Assembly: GCF_012489685.1 (NCBI RefSeq)
Contig: NC_080046.1
Location: 39,023,176-39,087,175 of the forward strand
Direction of reading: 5' to 3'
Origin: Lotus japonicus
Lineage: Eukaryota; Streptophyta; Magnoliopsida; Fabales; Fabaceae
DNA: 64,000 nucleotides
Shown here: positions 33,701 through 45,443 of the stretch, piece by piece
Layout of the letters: each line of letters opens with the position of its first letter
Position numbering within the stretch: position 1 is the first letter of the stretch
The notes under the pieces: generated by a model
Seen by the model: the letters and a program-made list of their open reading frames with translations, nothing else
Database searches by the model: none
Told to the model about the DNA's origin: nothing
Translations under genes and position numbers: made by a program

Positions 33701-34739
33701 ATTTCGGCGACATAACGGAAAAACTAATCCGACAGAAGTGATCTTGGGCACGTAGGGAAGATGTTTAGAATCAAAAATGAAATATTCAGGATAGTTTTGC
33801 AAAAACCTCAAAACTATCAGCTCATAAAAGTCTAGAGGAAAGCTATGGAAAAAGCGATCAGAGGTAAGGATTAGCGACTATACCTCGAAACCTTGAAGTA
33901 GTAACTGATTAATCGATGATCAAGCAAGAAATGAAGAAAAGCTCTTCTTCCTTCCTCTTCAATGGAGCTCGCGGATTTGGGAGAGAAATGGAGGAGTTTT
34001 TGTGATTTTTCTCACCTTTCTTGCTATATATAGAGGTTGGAAAAACGCGGTAAAATGAAAGTTTCGCGAATCTGATTTTTCCGGCTTCATTCTCCGTGAA
34101 TTCTAAGATATGTTTTGGAGAAAGAATTCCAAAACTAAAATGAGGTCTCCTTGTATTTTTGGCAACTAATGCAAAGTCGGTGTAAAACTATTTTACCCGA
34201 TAAGTTGCTTTTTGCATCGAATGTCGGAATAGAAAACTTCCTTCTGAAGAAAGGTTGAAATCATCAAGAGAAATGGGTGTACGCGTGTAGAATCTTCATT
34301 TGAAACTCTGAATAGAAAAAGTCCTCATAGTCGGGTGATTCTAGGGTTTTGAAATACCAGGGTTTCGGTTTCGGCAAACTTCCGATGATTGGAATCGGAC
34401 GTTCGTAGATTCTAGAGTTTCGCCTCGAAACGATTGTGATACATGGAAAAAGAGAAGTTCTAACATTTCTCTGAAGATTTTTGGAATTAACTTCCATCGT
34501 GCCTAAAAGTGAAAACTGGCTGTATACTAGGGTTTCTGACCTAGGTTTAAGCGTATAACGATCGTGCTATAACTTTTATCGATCATTATGCAATCCTTGG
34601 ACTTTTCCTGAACTTTCTCCTTCATAAATTTATTTCATTTGGTAAACTCTTGTTCAGGTTTCCTTTCACATTACATCAACCCTAATCGTGAATAAGAAGT
34701 TTATTCACTTAGCATAAGCTTAAAAACTTGGGTCTTACA
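30713..34739 (-). mobile_element. Solo LTR of a related Tekay subfamily, inverted inside TK-1 LTR
   Basis: On the minus strand it starts TGTAAGACCC at 34739 and ends GTGTTACA at 30713; 4,027 bp. The flanks GCCGC (30708-30712) and GCCGT (34740-34744) agree in 4 of 5 bases, as expected of a slightly mutated 5-bp target duplication. It resembles the TK-1 LTR throughout but differs in its tandem-repeat block. Minus-strand TATA box at 34032-34025. No primer binding site or internal sequence is attached, so this is the product of LTR-LTR recombination. Confidence 0.85.
32065..32432 (-). repeat. Tandem repeat block in the solo LTR (~38-bp units)
   Basis: About ten diverged units, each containing GTCTCACGCCTCAGTGAAG or a close variant, so each carries a TCAC...GTGA inverted pair. 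The small plus-strand frames over it only reflect the periodicity. Confidence 0.85.
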
Positions 34740-35929
34740 GCCGTCGAGTTTCAATTCTGCTTGAAATACCCATTTTTGGCTAAAGTTTCACCCTTTAGGC
34801 TTAAAACTCTCGACTGAGCTTAGTGTCATTAGGATTAGTCGCCATAAACGTCGTTGGTGACGTCCCCATCAAGTTTGTTTTTCGAATTTCCAAATTTGAA
34901 ATTCTGAGCTAAAAATATTGACCAAAATACCCCTGCGACAGTTTTCGATCTGATAATTTTTCCGAGTTTTGATTCGCCTTAGTTACGACTAATGATAACC
35001 TAGGAACCAAGTTTGATCGAAGAAAAATCGGCGCACAAAATTAGTGTGTGTGGCCGAGAGCACTCCAAGGGGGAAAGAAAAATTCCTTTTTCAAAAACTT
35101 GTCCTATCGCGTTAGATTATCGTACTTCGGAGTATATGATGCTTCGTGTAACCTTAGTGAGTAGTGGTTGCCGAGTTTCTGACTGATTATGATGGAATTC
35201 TGTGGTTTTTACTCTAAGGTTTGTTTGAGGAATTTCAAGAAGAGGAAGGCGGAGTTTGTGAAGGAGCGTTGCAGGATAACACTGGAGGATCTACAGGTGA
35301 GGGCTACTCACTGAATACTAGATAATGCTTTAGGTGTCGACGAATTCGACTTGATTTATTGTTTATGCACTTGTTTGTGTTTGACTGGGAAATGTTTTCT
35401 GAGGCTTCGGCTGACAGTGATGATTATTCATCTCTGGATTGTTTTTGAGATTGATTCACATGCTATGTGCTAAGTGGTTAATCTAGGATGTGTTGATATT
35501 GATCTACGTGCTATGTGATAAATGGTTAATCTAGGATGTGTTAATATATGTGCCATGACTGTTGGATTGTGCTAATTTGATTATGCAATTACACATATAT
35601 CTGTTGTACATCAGAGTGAGAATAACGGGCAGTTATGCCAAAATTATCATGAGATTTTGGGAAAGTTTGACGGGACGAACGAAGATTCGGGCCTTGTTAT
35701 TGTTTTAGTGGATCGAGACCTTCTCTGGGAGTTACTTGGGATTATGGGATCTTTGAAACTCATAAGATTAGCGATAAAACTAAATGGAAACTATTTTACA
35801 AGTAAAATTCATAAGACATTAAACAACCTCTGAACCTTTAAATAATGATAACAATCTCGGATGAAAGCTTAGGGTTTGAATATTAGTTTTGGAAAATGAG
35901 AAGTGTCGTCGAATCCAAGTTTTGGGGAA

Positions 35930-36175
35930 ACTAATAAGTTTCCGAGTATGTCGATACTCTTTTGCTCGATGAGAAGTTTTGTTGTTTGGCTATCAAAAAG
36001 ATAAGCCGGGAAACGGGTAGTTTCCGAGTATGTTGATACTCTTTTGCTCGATGAACAATTTTGTTGTTTGGCTATCTGAGAGATAAGCCGGGAAACGGGT
36101 AGTTTCCGAGTATGTCGATACTCTTTGCTCGCTGAGCAGTTTTGACCATCGGATGGAGATGAGTCGGATGACTCC
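35930..36175 (+). repeat. Three tandem 82-bp units with a perfect hairpin (TK-1 LTR)
   Basis: GAGTAT-n4-ATACTC hairpins stand at 35944-35959, 36026-36041 and 36108-36123, exactly 82 bp apart. Each is followed by TTTGCTCG, and copies of GATAAGCCGGGAAACGGGTA lie between the hairpins. Confidence 0.88.
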
Positions 36176-36802
36176 AGAAGTCATCATGAGATTATACCTT
36201 TTTATAATTAATTGTCTTTTGTCGCAGAATCGACTTTTGCCTTAGGTTATTCTTTTTAGAGACAATAAGTTAGCTAGAACACGTGGCGACATGTCGAGTG
36301 AGGTCGGAGACGTTGTTTGGATAATCACTTTGCATTCATGCACACATTTCTGGGGTTAATACACGGTGTGATGCCGGACCTCGGTGGATTCCAAAATGGT
36401 CATAAGACCCGAATTTCCACATAAGAACACTGCGGTGATTCTTAGTAGCAGACATAAATGAAAGACCTTCGGGTTCACTACTGATCTGACTACCTTTTGT
36501 TTGGTATATGAGACACGCGAACAGAAATGGTCCCACCGTGGCTGGTGTTAGGGCTGACTCGTTGATGCTCATCCCTCCTGATTGCATCTTGTTCCTCGTC
36601 ATCTCATTCATGCAACATGCATACTGACTTAGTTGCCGAGTGTGATTGATACTTGTTAATCTTACTTGATGCATGTTAATTGTTATTATTGCCATTTATA
36701 TTCATTGAGAGATATACAATTTTATGCTGCTATCACTAACTTATAAGCCTAAGTAGCTATCCCTTAAACTTTATCTATTGGAGTTATTACCTACATAATT
36801 CT

Positions 36803-37334
36803 TTGGAGTTAACCCTCGCGTCTTCTGTGTGTGCTTTGGCGGACTACGCTCATTGTCAGATGTCCATGGCGGACTGGTTCACGATGGTTCACCCTTCGGG
36901 GGGGACTAGGTTTGAGATGCTTGACCAGGAGGACCCCGGCTCATGGGTGGTTGACCCCTGGCCACCGAGCGACTTACTCGGGGAGAGTTATGGAAGACCG
37001 TGTCGACAGACTGGGACACTTGACGGAAGTAGTTTTGAGGAGATGTACTGTCAGCTTCAACCTGCCACCCGGCGTGCACTGCGGACCCGGTTTAGGAGTA
37101 CCACCACCACCGTCATCTTCAGATGATGAGGACCCCTCGGAGGAGGAGCCTATGGGAGGGACTTCTTCGGATTCTAGCTCACCCACTATTGTTGTCATTG
37201 ATGACCTTGGCTCGGGCCCTAAACCCGTGAGACCAGCATAGGAGCGTGTCATAGTAGCGAGAGGAGGAAGGACGATGTACATTGACCTAGTCGTTCTGGA
37301 TTCCGATTCGGACGATGATCAAGCTAGCATGTAG
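36803..37334 (+). other. LTR-embedded reading-frame remnant (TK-1)
   Basis: Translated with frame changes it gives MSMADWFTMVHPSGGTR (from 36861), then GHRATYSGRVMEDR (about 36963), a Ser/Asp/Glu-rich acidic stretch (SSSDDEDPSEEE) and finally MYIDLVVLDSDSDDD before TAG at 37332. Equivalent peptides occur in the solo LTR (31549-31196, minus: CQMSLAGWFMMVHPSRGTR and VYIDLVVLDSDSDDD) and in the other Tekay LTRs (44050-44240 and 61544-61760: MSMADWF, GHRATYRGRVMEDR). It may be an LTR-borne gene in decay or simply conserved LTR DNA. Confidence 0.35.
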
Positions 37335-37831
37335 TTGTGAGTGCTGGAGTGAACTCCTATAGACAGGATTAGTGTAGGAGTAGAGTCATAGCTCTGACCG
37401 TCATGTTTCATTTTGGGACAGGGTAGTTTCCTGACCGTTAGCTTTTTGTGTGGTTTTCTTTATGGAAATCACAGAGAGTTGATTGGACTAGGAGGTCTTG
37501 TTTAGGCCGTTTGGGCTGACTTATTCTCATTTTTGAAGGACTGTGTTGCGGACACTTGACCTTTCATTTTGGCTTGTACATATTGCCTACGGGCGCTACT
37601 TTCGGTTACTTCCCGTCACTGGAGGATACTCGTGATGTGGTTCACTACTTACAGCGGGGGCTGTAAATATATATTGTACATTAGCTATGTTGTCTTTTGT
37701 CGTAGAGTCTTTACTTCATTAAGTCTTTAGTTTGATTATTTAAACAAATCAAAAAAAAAATATTCACGTTTTTCCGCTTTATTATCTTTTGGTTACTAAA
37801 GTGACGCCACCGAAATCGGGGTGTTACATTG

Positions 37832-37843
37832 TGGTATCAGAGC
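37832..37843 (+). promoter_or_regulatory. TK-1 primer binding site
   Basis: TGGTATCAGAGC three bases after the LTR end, complementary to initiator methionine tRNA. Confidence 0.85.
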
Positions 37844-38040
37844 TTGTTGAGTCTTTCGGGAGTCTTTGGGGAATAGGTCTTCTGTGCTAGGTTGTGTGAC
37901 TCTGCAAAGAGTAAAAATTGATTGTTTGCCAAGCGATTTTTCGCTTAGAATTGATTGAAGTTATTGCTTAATCATATTGTATAGTTATGCCAGATACTAT
38001 CTTGTGATGAGTACTAACTGTTGGTTTGACTTAACAGAAC

Positions 38041-39312
38041 ATGGTGAATACTAACCAACTAGCTGAGACGATGACCACTATGGCCGAAGCTGTGACTGCA
38101 CAGGCAAATGATAATGCTATGAGGCGTGCGGATGAGGAGGCACGTGATCAACATCAGCGTCAGAGAGAAGTGACTCTGGACCAGAACAAGGGCCTGAATG
38201 ACTTCAGGAGACAAGATCCACCAAAGTTCCTGGGTGGTACTGACCCGGACAAAGCGGATCTTTGTATCCAGGAGATTAAGAAGATATTCGGTGTGCTGCA
38301 GACTGTTGAAGGTGCCAAGGTGGGCATGGCAACTTATCTGCTACTTGGTGATGCTGAGTACTGGTGGAGAGGCACCAGGGGAATTATGGAAGCCAACAAC
38401 GAGGAGATCAACTAGAACTCCTTTCGAACTGCATTCTTGGAAAAGTACTTTCCAACTAGTGCTCGGGATGAGCGGGAGGCACAGTTTCTGACACTCCGTC
38501 AAGGAGGTATGTCTGTACCTGAATTTGCTTCCAAGTTGGAATCTCTGGCGAAACACTTCCAATTTTTCAACGATCATGTTGATGAACGCTACATGTGTAA
38601 GCGTTTTGTTAATGGACTGAGGCCTGATATCGAGGACTCTGTGAGGCCATTAGGAATCATGCGCTTTCAGTCATTGGTTGAGAAAGCCACAGAAGTGGAA
38701 CTGATGAAGAATAGAAGGTTGAGTCGTGCTGGGAATGGAGGGCCGATGAGGTCAGGCTCTCAAAACTATCAAGGTAAAGGGAAATTTCAGAGCAGGAGGC
38801 CGTATCAACGTCCTACTGGGAGAGGGTTTACCTCAGGATCTTATAGACCCATGACGAGTACTGCTAGGGGTTCTGGAGATCAGACTTTGAACAGGGAGGT
38901 GACCTGCTTCAAGTGTGGAAAGCCGGGGCACTATGCTCATGCTTGCCCGGACACGAGACCCCAGTGCTTTAACTGTAACAAATTGGGGCATACTGCCGGT
39001 CAGTGCAGGGCACCCAAGACGGAACCAATCGTTAACACTGCTCCTGGAAAGCGCCCTGCTGCAAAAGCGAGAGTCTACATCATGGATGGTGAAGATGCTG
39101 AAGGAGCCGACGGTCTGATCAGAGGAAACTACGAGATTGACGGTTATCTCCTAACTGTACTTTTTGATTCCGGTGCAACGCACTCATTTATCTCTAGGGA
39201 ATGTGTGACCAGATTGAAACTTCCCGCTACGACTTTGAGCTTTGATCTTATTGTTATTACCCCTGCTAAAACCCTACTTGCTAATGCTGCTAAAACCGGA
39301 GGAACCTTATGA
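38041..39312 (+). pseudogene. TK-1 gag-protease, interrupted
   Basis: ATG at 38041 begins a Tekay Gag (MVNTNQLAETMTTMAEA; gag fold LLLGDAEYWWRG and FLEKYFPTSARDEREAQF). TAG at 38413-38415 interrupts it where the TK-2 copy has Trp; the same frame resumes at once. Two CCHC zinc knuckles follow (CFKCGKPGHYAHAC and CFNCNKLGHTAGQC, around 38908-39003), then the aspartic protease motif LFDSGATHSFIS (about 39160-39195). Shortly after (about 39290) a deletion joins it out of frame to RNase H sequence and the frame ends at 39312. The protein would form particles and mature the polyprotein; here it is dead. Confidence 0.9.
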
Positions 39313-41209
39313 GGTCTATTGTGATGATTCGCATCAAGGCTTGGGATGTGTACTGATGCAACATCGGAAAGTGGTGGCTTATGCTTCGAGACAGTTGAAG
39401 ACTCACGAGAAGAACTACCCGACTCACGATTTGGAGTTAGCTGCCATTGTGTTTTCGCTTAAAATCTGGAGGCATTATCTCTATGGTTGTACTTTCAGGA
39501 TATTTAGCGATCACAAGAGTCTTAAATACTTGTTTGATCAAAAGGAGCTGAACATGAAGCAACGAAGATGGATGGAGTTTATCAAGGACTACGAGTTTAC
39601 GCTGCAATATCACCCTGGGAAGGCAAATGTAGTTGCTGATGCTTTGAGTAGGAAGATGCATGTCGCGTCAATGATGGTTAAAGAGCTGGAGTTACTAGAA
39701 CAATTTCGAGATATGAGTTTAGGTGTGACACCGTCTGAGGGAAAGTTGAAGTTCGGAATGATCAGAATCGCCAGTGGACTGATGGAAGAGATTAGAGAGC
39801 AACAATTGCAAGATGCGTTTCTTGTAGAGAAGAGGAACTTAGTAATGCAAGGGAAATACCCGGAGTTCAAGATAGGAACTGACAATATCCTACGATGCAA
39901 GGACAGAGTTTGTGTACCCAACAATCCAGAATTGAGAAGGCTAATCATGGATGAAGGACACAAGAGCAAATGGAGTGTTCATCCGGGAATGACAAAGATG
40001 TATCAAGATTTGAAACTGAATTTTTGGTGGCCGGGAATGAAGAAACAAGTGGCCGAGTATGTAGCTGCATGTTTGACTTGTCAGAAGGCTAAGGTAGAGC
40101 ATCAAAGACCTGCTGGTATGTTACAGAGTTTAGACGTGCCAGAATGGAAATGGGATAGCATATCCATGGATTTCGTGGTAGCTTTGCCAAGAACACAGAA
40201 GAGACACGATTCGATTTGGGTAATTGTGGATCGTTTGACCAAGTCAGCGCATTTTCTACCAGTGAGAACTACCTACAATGTGGAAAAGTTGGCTGAGATT
40301 TATGTGGCGGAGATTGTGAGACTACACCGAGTTCCGACGAGTATTGTGTCTGATCGGGATACAAAGTTTACTTCGCACTTTTGGGGAACTCTTCATGATG
40401 CGTTAGGAACCAAGCTGAGGTTGAGTTCGGCGTATCATCCACAAACTGATGGGCAAACAGAGAGAACTATTCAGTCGCTAGAGGATTTACTACGTGCTTG
40501 TGTGTTAGATAACAGAGGAAGCTGGGATGATCTTCTGCCATTGATCGAATTTACATACAACAATAGTTTTCATGCGAGCATTGGGATGGCACCGTATGAA
40601 GCTTTGTATGGCCGAAAGTGTAGGACACCGTTGTGTTGGTATCAAGATGGGGAGAGTTTGTTGATTGGGCCAGAATTGCTGCAACAGACGACTGAGAAGG
40701 TTAAGCAGATCAGAGAAAAGATGAGAGCTTCACAGAGCAGACAGAAGAGTTATGCTGATCAAAGGCGTAGAACCCTAAAGTTTGAAGAGGGCGACCATGT
40801 GTTTCTACGAGTTACTCAGACTACGAGAGTTGGACGAGCTATTAAGTCGAGGAAGCCTACGCCGAAGTTTATTGGACCTTACCAAATCACTCGACGTGTT
40901 GGACCAGTGGCGTATCAGATTGCGCTACCACCGTTTCTTTCCAACATTCATGATGTTTTTCACGTGTCACAGTTGAGGAAGTACATTCCAGACCCGACTC
41001 ATGTAATCGAGCCAGACAACGTTGAACTGAAGGATGATTTGACCTTTGAGGCACCGCCAGTTAGCATTGGGGATAGAAGAGTGAAACAGTTGAGAGGGAA
41101 GCAGATTGCGTTAGTGAAAGTGATATGGAACAACGATACGGGAGACGCTACATGGGAATTGGAAGACAAGATCAAGGAACTGTACCCCGGACTGTTCGCA
41201 GAACTCTGA
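39290..41209 (+). pseudogene. TK-1 RNase H, integrase and chromodomain
   Basis: An open frame of about 640 codons to TGA at 41209, lacking a start of its own because the reverse transcriptase has been deleted. Order: RNase H ([36 protein letters not shown]), integrase zinc domain (H...H...CLTC), catalytic core with D, D, E ([29 protein letters not shown]), GPY/F region (FIGPYQI) and a C-terminal chromodomain ([16 protein letters not shown]). The chromodomain marks a chromovirus; with the long LTR it fits Tekay/Del. The coding frame itself is undamaged, unlike the upstream gag. Confidence 0.9.
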
Positions 41210-41246
41210 GTTTCGAGGACGAAACTTTCTTTTTGGAGGGGAGTAT

Positions 41247-44200
41247 TGTAAGACCTGGATTTGCATAACTAGTTACTTTTCCGACTCACGCGTAGAATCA
41301 GTGTAAGCGTGACAGGAGTTTGTTGTTCGAGAAAGATTAATGAAGAAGAAAGTTCAGGAATTGCTTGAGGAATGTTTCGTAGTTGTTTTGGGAGTTAGTG
41401 TGAGTCGTCTGCACACCTGCCTTATGGCGAGAGTGTCCAGAATAGGCTAATTCCGCTCTTAAGGCAACGTTTAAGTGAGATTTCAAATTCTTGGGAAAAT
41501 AAAAATTTCTCTTTATTTTTCCTTCGACCACTGTTTCATTTCGGAACCCTGGACTATACGCACGATAGTATTCACCTCTCGGAAGTCCGACGACGCTTAT
41601 TTCTTTGCTTCAAAACCCTAGATTCAATCACTGAATGAAGGCTTTTTCTATTCGGAGCTTTTAACGAAGTTTCCGTCCGTGCTGCCAGATTTGTTTCGAT
41701 GTTTCCAATCTTTCTTCAGAACGAAGTTTTGTCGTCTGACCTTCACAGCAAAAAGTAGTTTTTCGGGACAGATTAACTTACACGGCTTTTGGGATTTTAG
41801 AGATCGTTTTTCCCTAATTATAGAGATTTTTTTTGAGTTCAGGAATTCTGTCGCCAGAATCTCGCTTAGAATTCACTGATGAACGTGTTGCAAAAATCGG
41901 AATCGCGAAATATTCATTTTCCCGCGATTTCACCTTCCTATAAATAGTTGAAAAATTCAAAATATCTCCCATTATTCCCATTGTTGGCCGCGAGTTTGAG
42001 GAGAGAAAAGGGAGAAGAGATTTTCGCCGAAACTTGACCGATCTTCGCGTAGTTCGTTCCTACTTCAAGGTATCGAGGTAACTAGCTTAATTCTTACCTC
42101 TGATCATCGTTTCTACTGCGTTTCTTTAGTCGTTTCTGTGCTCAAAGTTTCGAGCTTTTCGTAAAACTATCCGTTTTTCTTGATTTTTCGCTTGGGGTAT
42201 CTTCTGTACGTGCCTAAGAGCCTAGAACACTCGCCGATACTTGCCGATTTTGATCGAGTTGTCAAGGATCTGAAAAACTGATTCAAAAACCCTTTTGCGC
42301 ACATTTCAAAACTTTAATGTCGAAAAGTCGCAATCCGACTTCGTGCCTTTAGGATTAGTTGTTACAAATGTCGTTAGGAACATCGCTGTCAAATTTGTTT
42401 TCCGAAGTTTTAACTTTGAGGTTTTGAGCTTTTATTTTGGACCAAAACGCCCCTGAATAGCCGTATTTCGATCCGATCGTCCGAAAATTTTTCCGACAGT
42501 TTCTTTGCCTTAGTTTTACCCTAAAACTACCTTGTAATCAGATTAGATCGAAGAAAAAGAGCCGGAGCTCTTTTCTCTTTATGGCCGAGAGCTTAGTCAA
42601 GGGGGGGGGGGAGTTTTTCGTTTTCGAAAACTTGTCTTTTCGTACCCGATTGTTGTATTCTGAAGCTTTAATGCTTTGTCTATCGATAATGAGTTGTATT
42701 GTGACCGAGCTAATCGATTTTGTTTGGACTTCTGCTTTGTTTTCTCCGAGGTTCAGTTGAAGGAACTTTGGGTTTTTCAGAGCATTTGTGTGAAGAGAAA
42801 TTAGACCACGAGGCTGGAGCAACTCGAGGTTAGGGCAACTTACCTATTAGCTAAGATTGCATGATAGGCGTCGATAAATTCGACTTATGCTTTACTTTGA
42901 TATTGATTATAATGATGAATTAATGTTATGATGTTTTTCCATAACTTATGATATTGAGATGTTATTGAATTGTGCGTTCTGACGCAACTTCGGAGTGGGG
43001 AATCATTGAACTGGTTATCTTTGATATTTCGGGTTGGGGAAACAACCCTAGGCAAGTTCAAACAGGAGGTTTGAGTCTTAGCCGTTCGTTTGTATACTTA
43101 GACTTTCCCCGGGAATTTCTTTTGGTGAGTTTTTGGAAAACTTAGAATGAATAGAATTTGTGAAAACTAGAGACTTTGGGAAACTTAGATTTCGAGAAAT
43201 AAAATCATAACTTGACTAATTCAATTCGAAACATTTTTATTAACGAATAAACGTAGGAACTAAAGGGGAAAATAATTGCGAAAGACGGGGAAAAGTCGAC
43301 TTTTGTTGTGGGTTTTGGAGAATTGCTGGACACCAGGGGGGTGAGCCACGGTGATTATTGAAAGTCACCGAGTACTTTAGTACTCTTGTTGTTGGAGTTG
43401 TGTTGTATTGACCGACACTAAACTCTTGGGTTTTGAGATTGGGTTTTGAGCTAAACACTTGCGTTGGGAGGACGATTCGATGTTTGGCTAACCATATTGC
43501 ATCATGCATCATTCGGTGAAGAACGGGAATGCTTCACCAATAGTGAAGAACGGGAATGCTTCACTAGTGAAGAACGGGAATGCTTCACTAGTGAAGAACG
43601 GGAATGCTTCACGAAGGTTGGGGATTGCCTTCATCGAAGAACACCTGGGTGTATCTTCGGCATAGCGGGCAGAGTGGCACGACCATTGATGGTTGGGGCT
43701 GATCCGACTATGCATGGGTTTGTAAGCGACACCCGAGCGGAAATGGTTAAACACTAGGCCGGTGTTAGGACTGACTCGATGGTGCCCATCCCACTTGAAC
43801 TATCCGGATCATATTGATTGCATTTCACACATGCATTCACTCTGACTGGGATTGTATGCTATTTGATTTATTGAAGCATTGTTAGAGCCAATAACATGCT
43901 AGGATTATTTATATATATATATATATCAACATATATATCTATACCCCATATCACATGTTGAGTGTATAATTACTTTATTCCGTGAGTTGACCCTAGCGCT
44001 TTGGCTTTGGTTTCATGTTTGTGTTTGGGCGGTCGGTCTGCTGCCAGATGTCGATGGCGGACTGGTTTTCGGTGGTCTCTCCCTCGGGGGGATCAGGTAT
44101 GAGTTGGTGGACCGTCATGCCCCCACCGCTTGGGTGATCGATGTTGCGGGTCATCGAGCGACGTACCGGGGAAGGGTCATGGAGGACCGGACAGACGAGC

Positions 44201-44708
44201 GTGGACGATTGACGAGGGAGAGGAGGAGGAGCTATGAGCGGTACTGGGAGGGTAGGTTAGGCAGCGTCATTTTTTTGTGTAGAGCTCTGGTTCGTTTTAC
44301 TTTGGGACAGGGTAGGTTCCCGATGTGTGGCTTTTTGTGTGGTTCTTTTGATGAGGAATCACAGAGAGTCTGTCGGATTATAGGGGTCTTTTGTTCAGGC
44401 CATTTTGGAGCCGACTTTCTCTTGGATGACTGTACTTTTGATACTTTTACTTACATTACTGGTTCTGTACATATTTGCCTACGGGCACACTACTTTGAGG
44501 TCACTGCGAGTGCGCGTGACGTTGATGTGCAGCTGAGGCTGTACTTGTATATGTTGTATATCGGTTAGTTTAGATGCTGGGTTATGTTCTTATTTTCTAT
44601 CGCTTTATTTTTTTAAAGGAATCAACCGAAACGAAAAAAAATTACCTGTTTTCCGCGCAAAGTTTATTTTTAGTTACTAAAGTGACACCCGGAAATCGGG
44701 GTGTTACA
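41247..44708 (+). repeat. Tekay LTR, second subfamily (3,462 bp), shared by TK-1 and TK-2
   Basis: Starts TGTAAGACCTGG right after a polypurine tract (TTGGAGGGGAGTAT) behind the chromodomain ORF, so it is a 3' LTR for that pol. It ends GGGGTGTTACA and is followed by a primer binding site (44712-44723) and a gag, so it also serves as a 5' LTR. TATA box at 41939-41946. It carries four 22-bp hairpin units (GTGAAG-n10-CTTCAC) at 43516-43612 and one GAGTACTTTAGTACTC hairpin at 43370. It is related to, but clearly different from, the TK-1 5' LTR. Confidence 0.88.
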
Positions 44709-44711
44709 TTG

Positions 44712-44723
44712 TGGTATCAGAGC
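44712..44723 (+). promoter_or_regulatory. TK-2 primer binding site
   Basis: TGGTATCAGAGC three bases after the LTR end; same type as TK-1. Confidence 0.85.
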
Positions 44724-44915
44724 TTAGTCGAGTCTTTTGAGAGTCTTTGGGGAATAGGTCTTCTGTGCTAGGTTGTGTGACTCTGCAAAGAGTGAAAATT
44801 GATTGTCTGCAGAACGATTTTTTGTTCTAATTGATTGCATTGTTACTTAATCATATGGAATAGTTTTGGTGCTATCATACGATTAGGACTAACAGTTTCC
44901 TTGGGGCAACAGACG

Positions 44916-45443
44916 ATGGTGAACACGAATCAACTAGCGGAGATGATGGCCACTATGGCCCAGGCGATGACTAATAAAGCGAATGACAATGCTCAGAGAC
45001 GTGCTGCGGAAGAAGCGCGTGATCAACACCAGTGTCAGAGGGAGGTGACTCTGGATCAGAACAAGGGGTTGAATGATTTCAGGAGACAGGATCCACTTAA
45101 GTTTTCGGGAGGTACTGACCCGGACAAAGCGGATCTCTGGATTGAAGAAATAGAGAAGATCTTTGGTGTGTTACAGACTGCTGAGGGAGCCAAGGTGGGG
45201 ATGGCAACCTTTCTGCTGTTGGGGGATGCTGAGTACTGGTGGAGAGGCGCCAGAGGGATAGTGGAATCAAATCATGTTGAGGTGAACTGGAATTATTTTT
45301 GTACTGCTTTTCTCGAGAAGTATTTTCCTGACAGTGCTCGTGACGAGCGTGAATCACAGTTTTTGACTCTTAAACAATGGAGCATGACTATTCCGGAATA
45401 TGCTGCTAAGTTGGAGTCTTTGGCAAAACACTTTCGATTTTTC
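44916..45443 (+). pseudogene. TK-2 gag, truncated at the Sirevirus junction
   Basis: ATG at 44916 starts MVNTNQLAEMMATMAQAM, closely related to TK-1 gag and without its stop. It is open until about 45443 (SLAKHFRFF), where the sequence changes to the 3' region of SV-3 within a few shared T/C/A bases. Zinc knuckles, protease and the rest are absent. Confidence 0.88.

Larger units (their letters stand above)
29679..37828 (+). repeat. TK-1 5' LTR (Tekay/Del), split by a solo LTR
   Basis: The LTR is 29679-30712 plus 34740-37828 (about 4.12 kb of its own sequence), starting TGTGAGACCC and ending GGGGTGTTACA. It is followed by a primer binding site and a Tekay gag. A TATA box TATAAATA lies at 30386-30393. 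Near the 3' part it has three tandem 82-bp units (about 35930-36140). LTRs of this size are known in Tekay/Del chromoviruses. The interruption is the minus-strand solo LTR 30713-34739. Confidence 0.88.

Noticed and set aside
43514..43612. CRISPR-like array
   Set aside because: Short palindromic units with 2-5 bp between them in a plant LTR; no spacers of the required kind.
43464..43757. 97-codon frame with repeated EERECFT units in a Tekay LTR (also 60976-61245)
   Set aside because: Direct translation of the hairpin repeat units; the unit spacing (27, 24, 24) happens to keep frame. No other protein feature.
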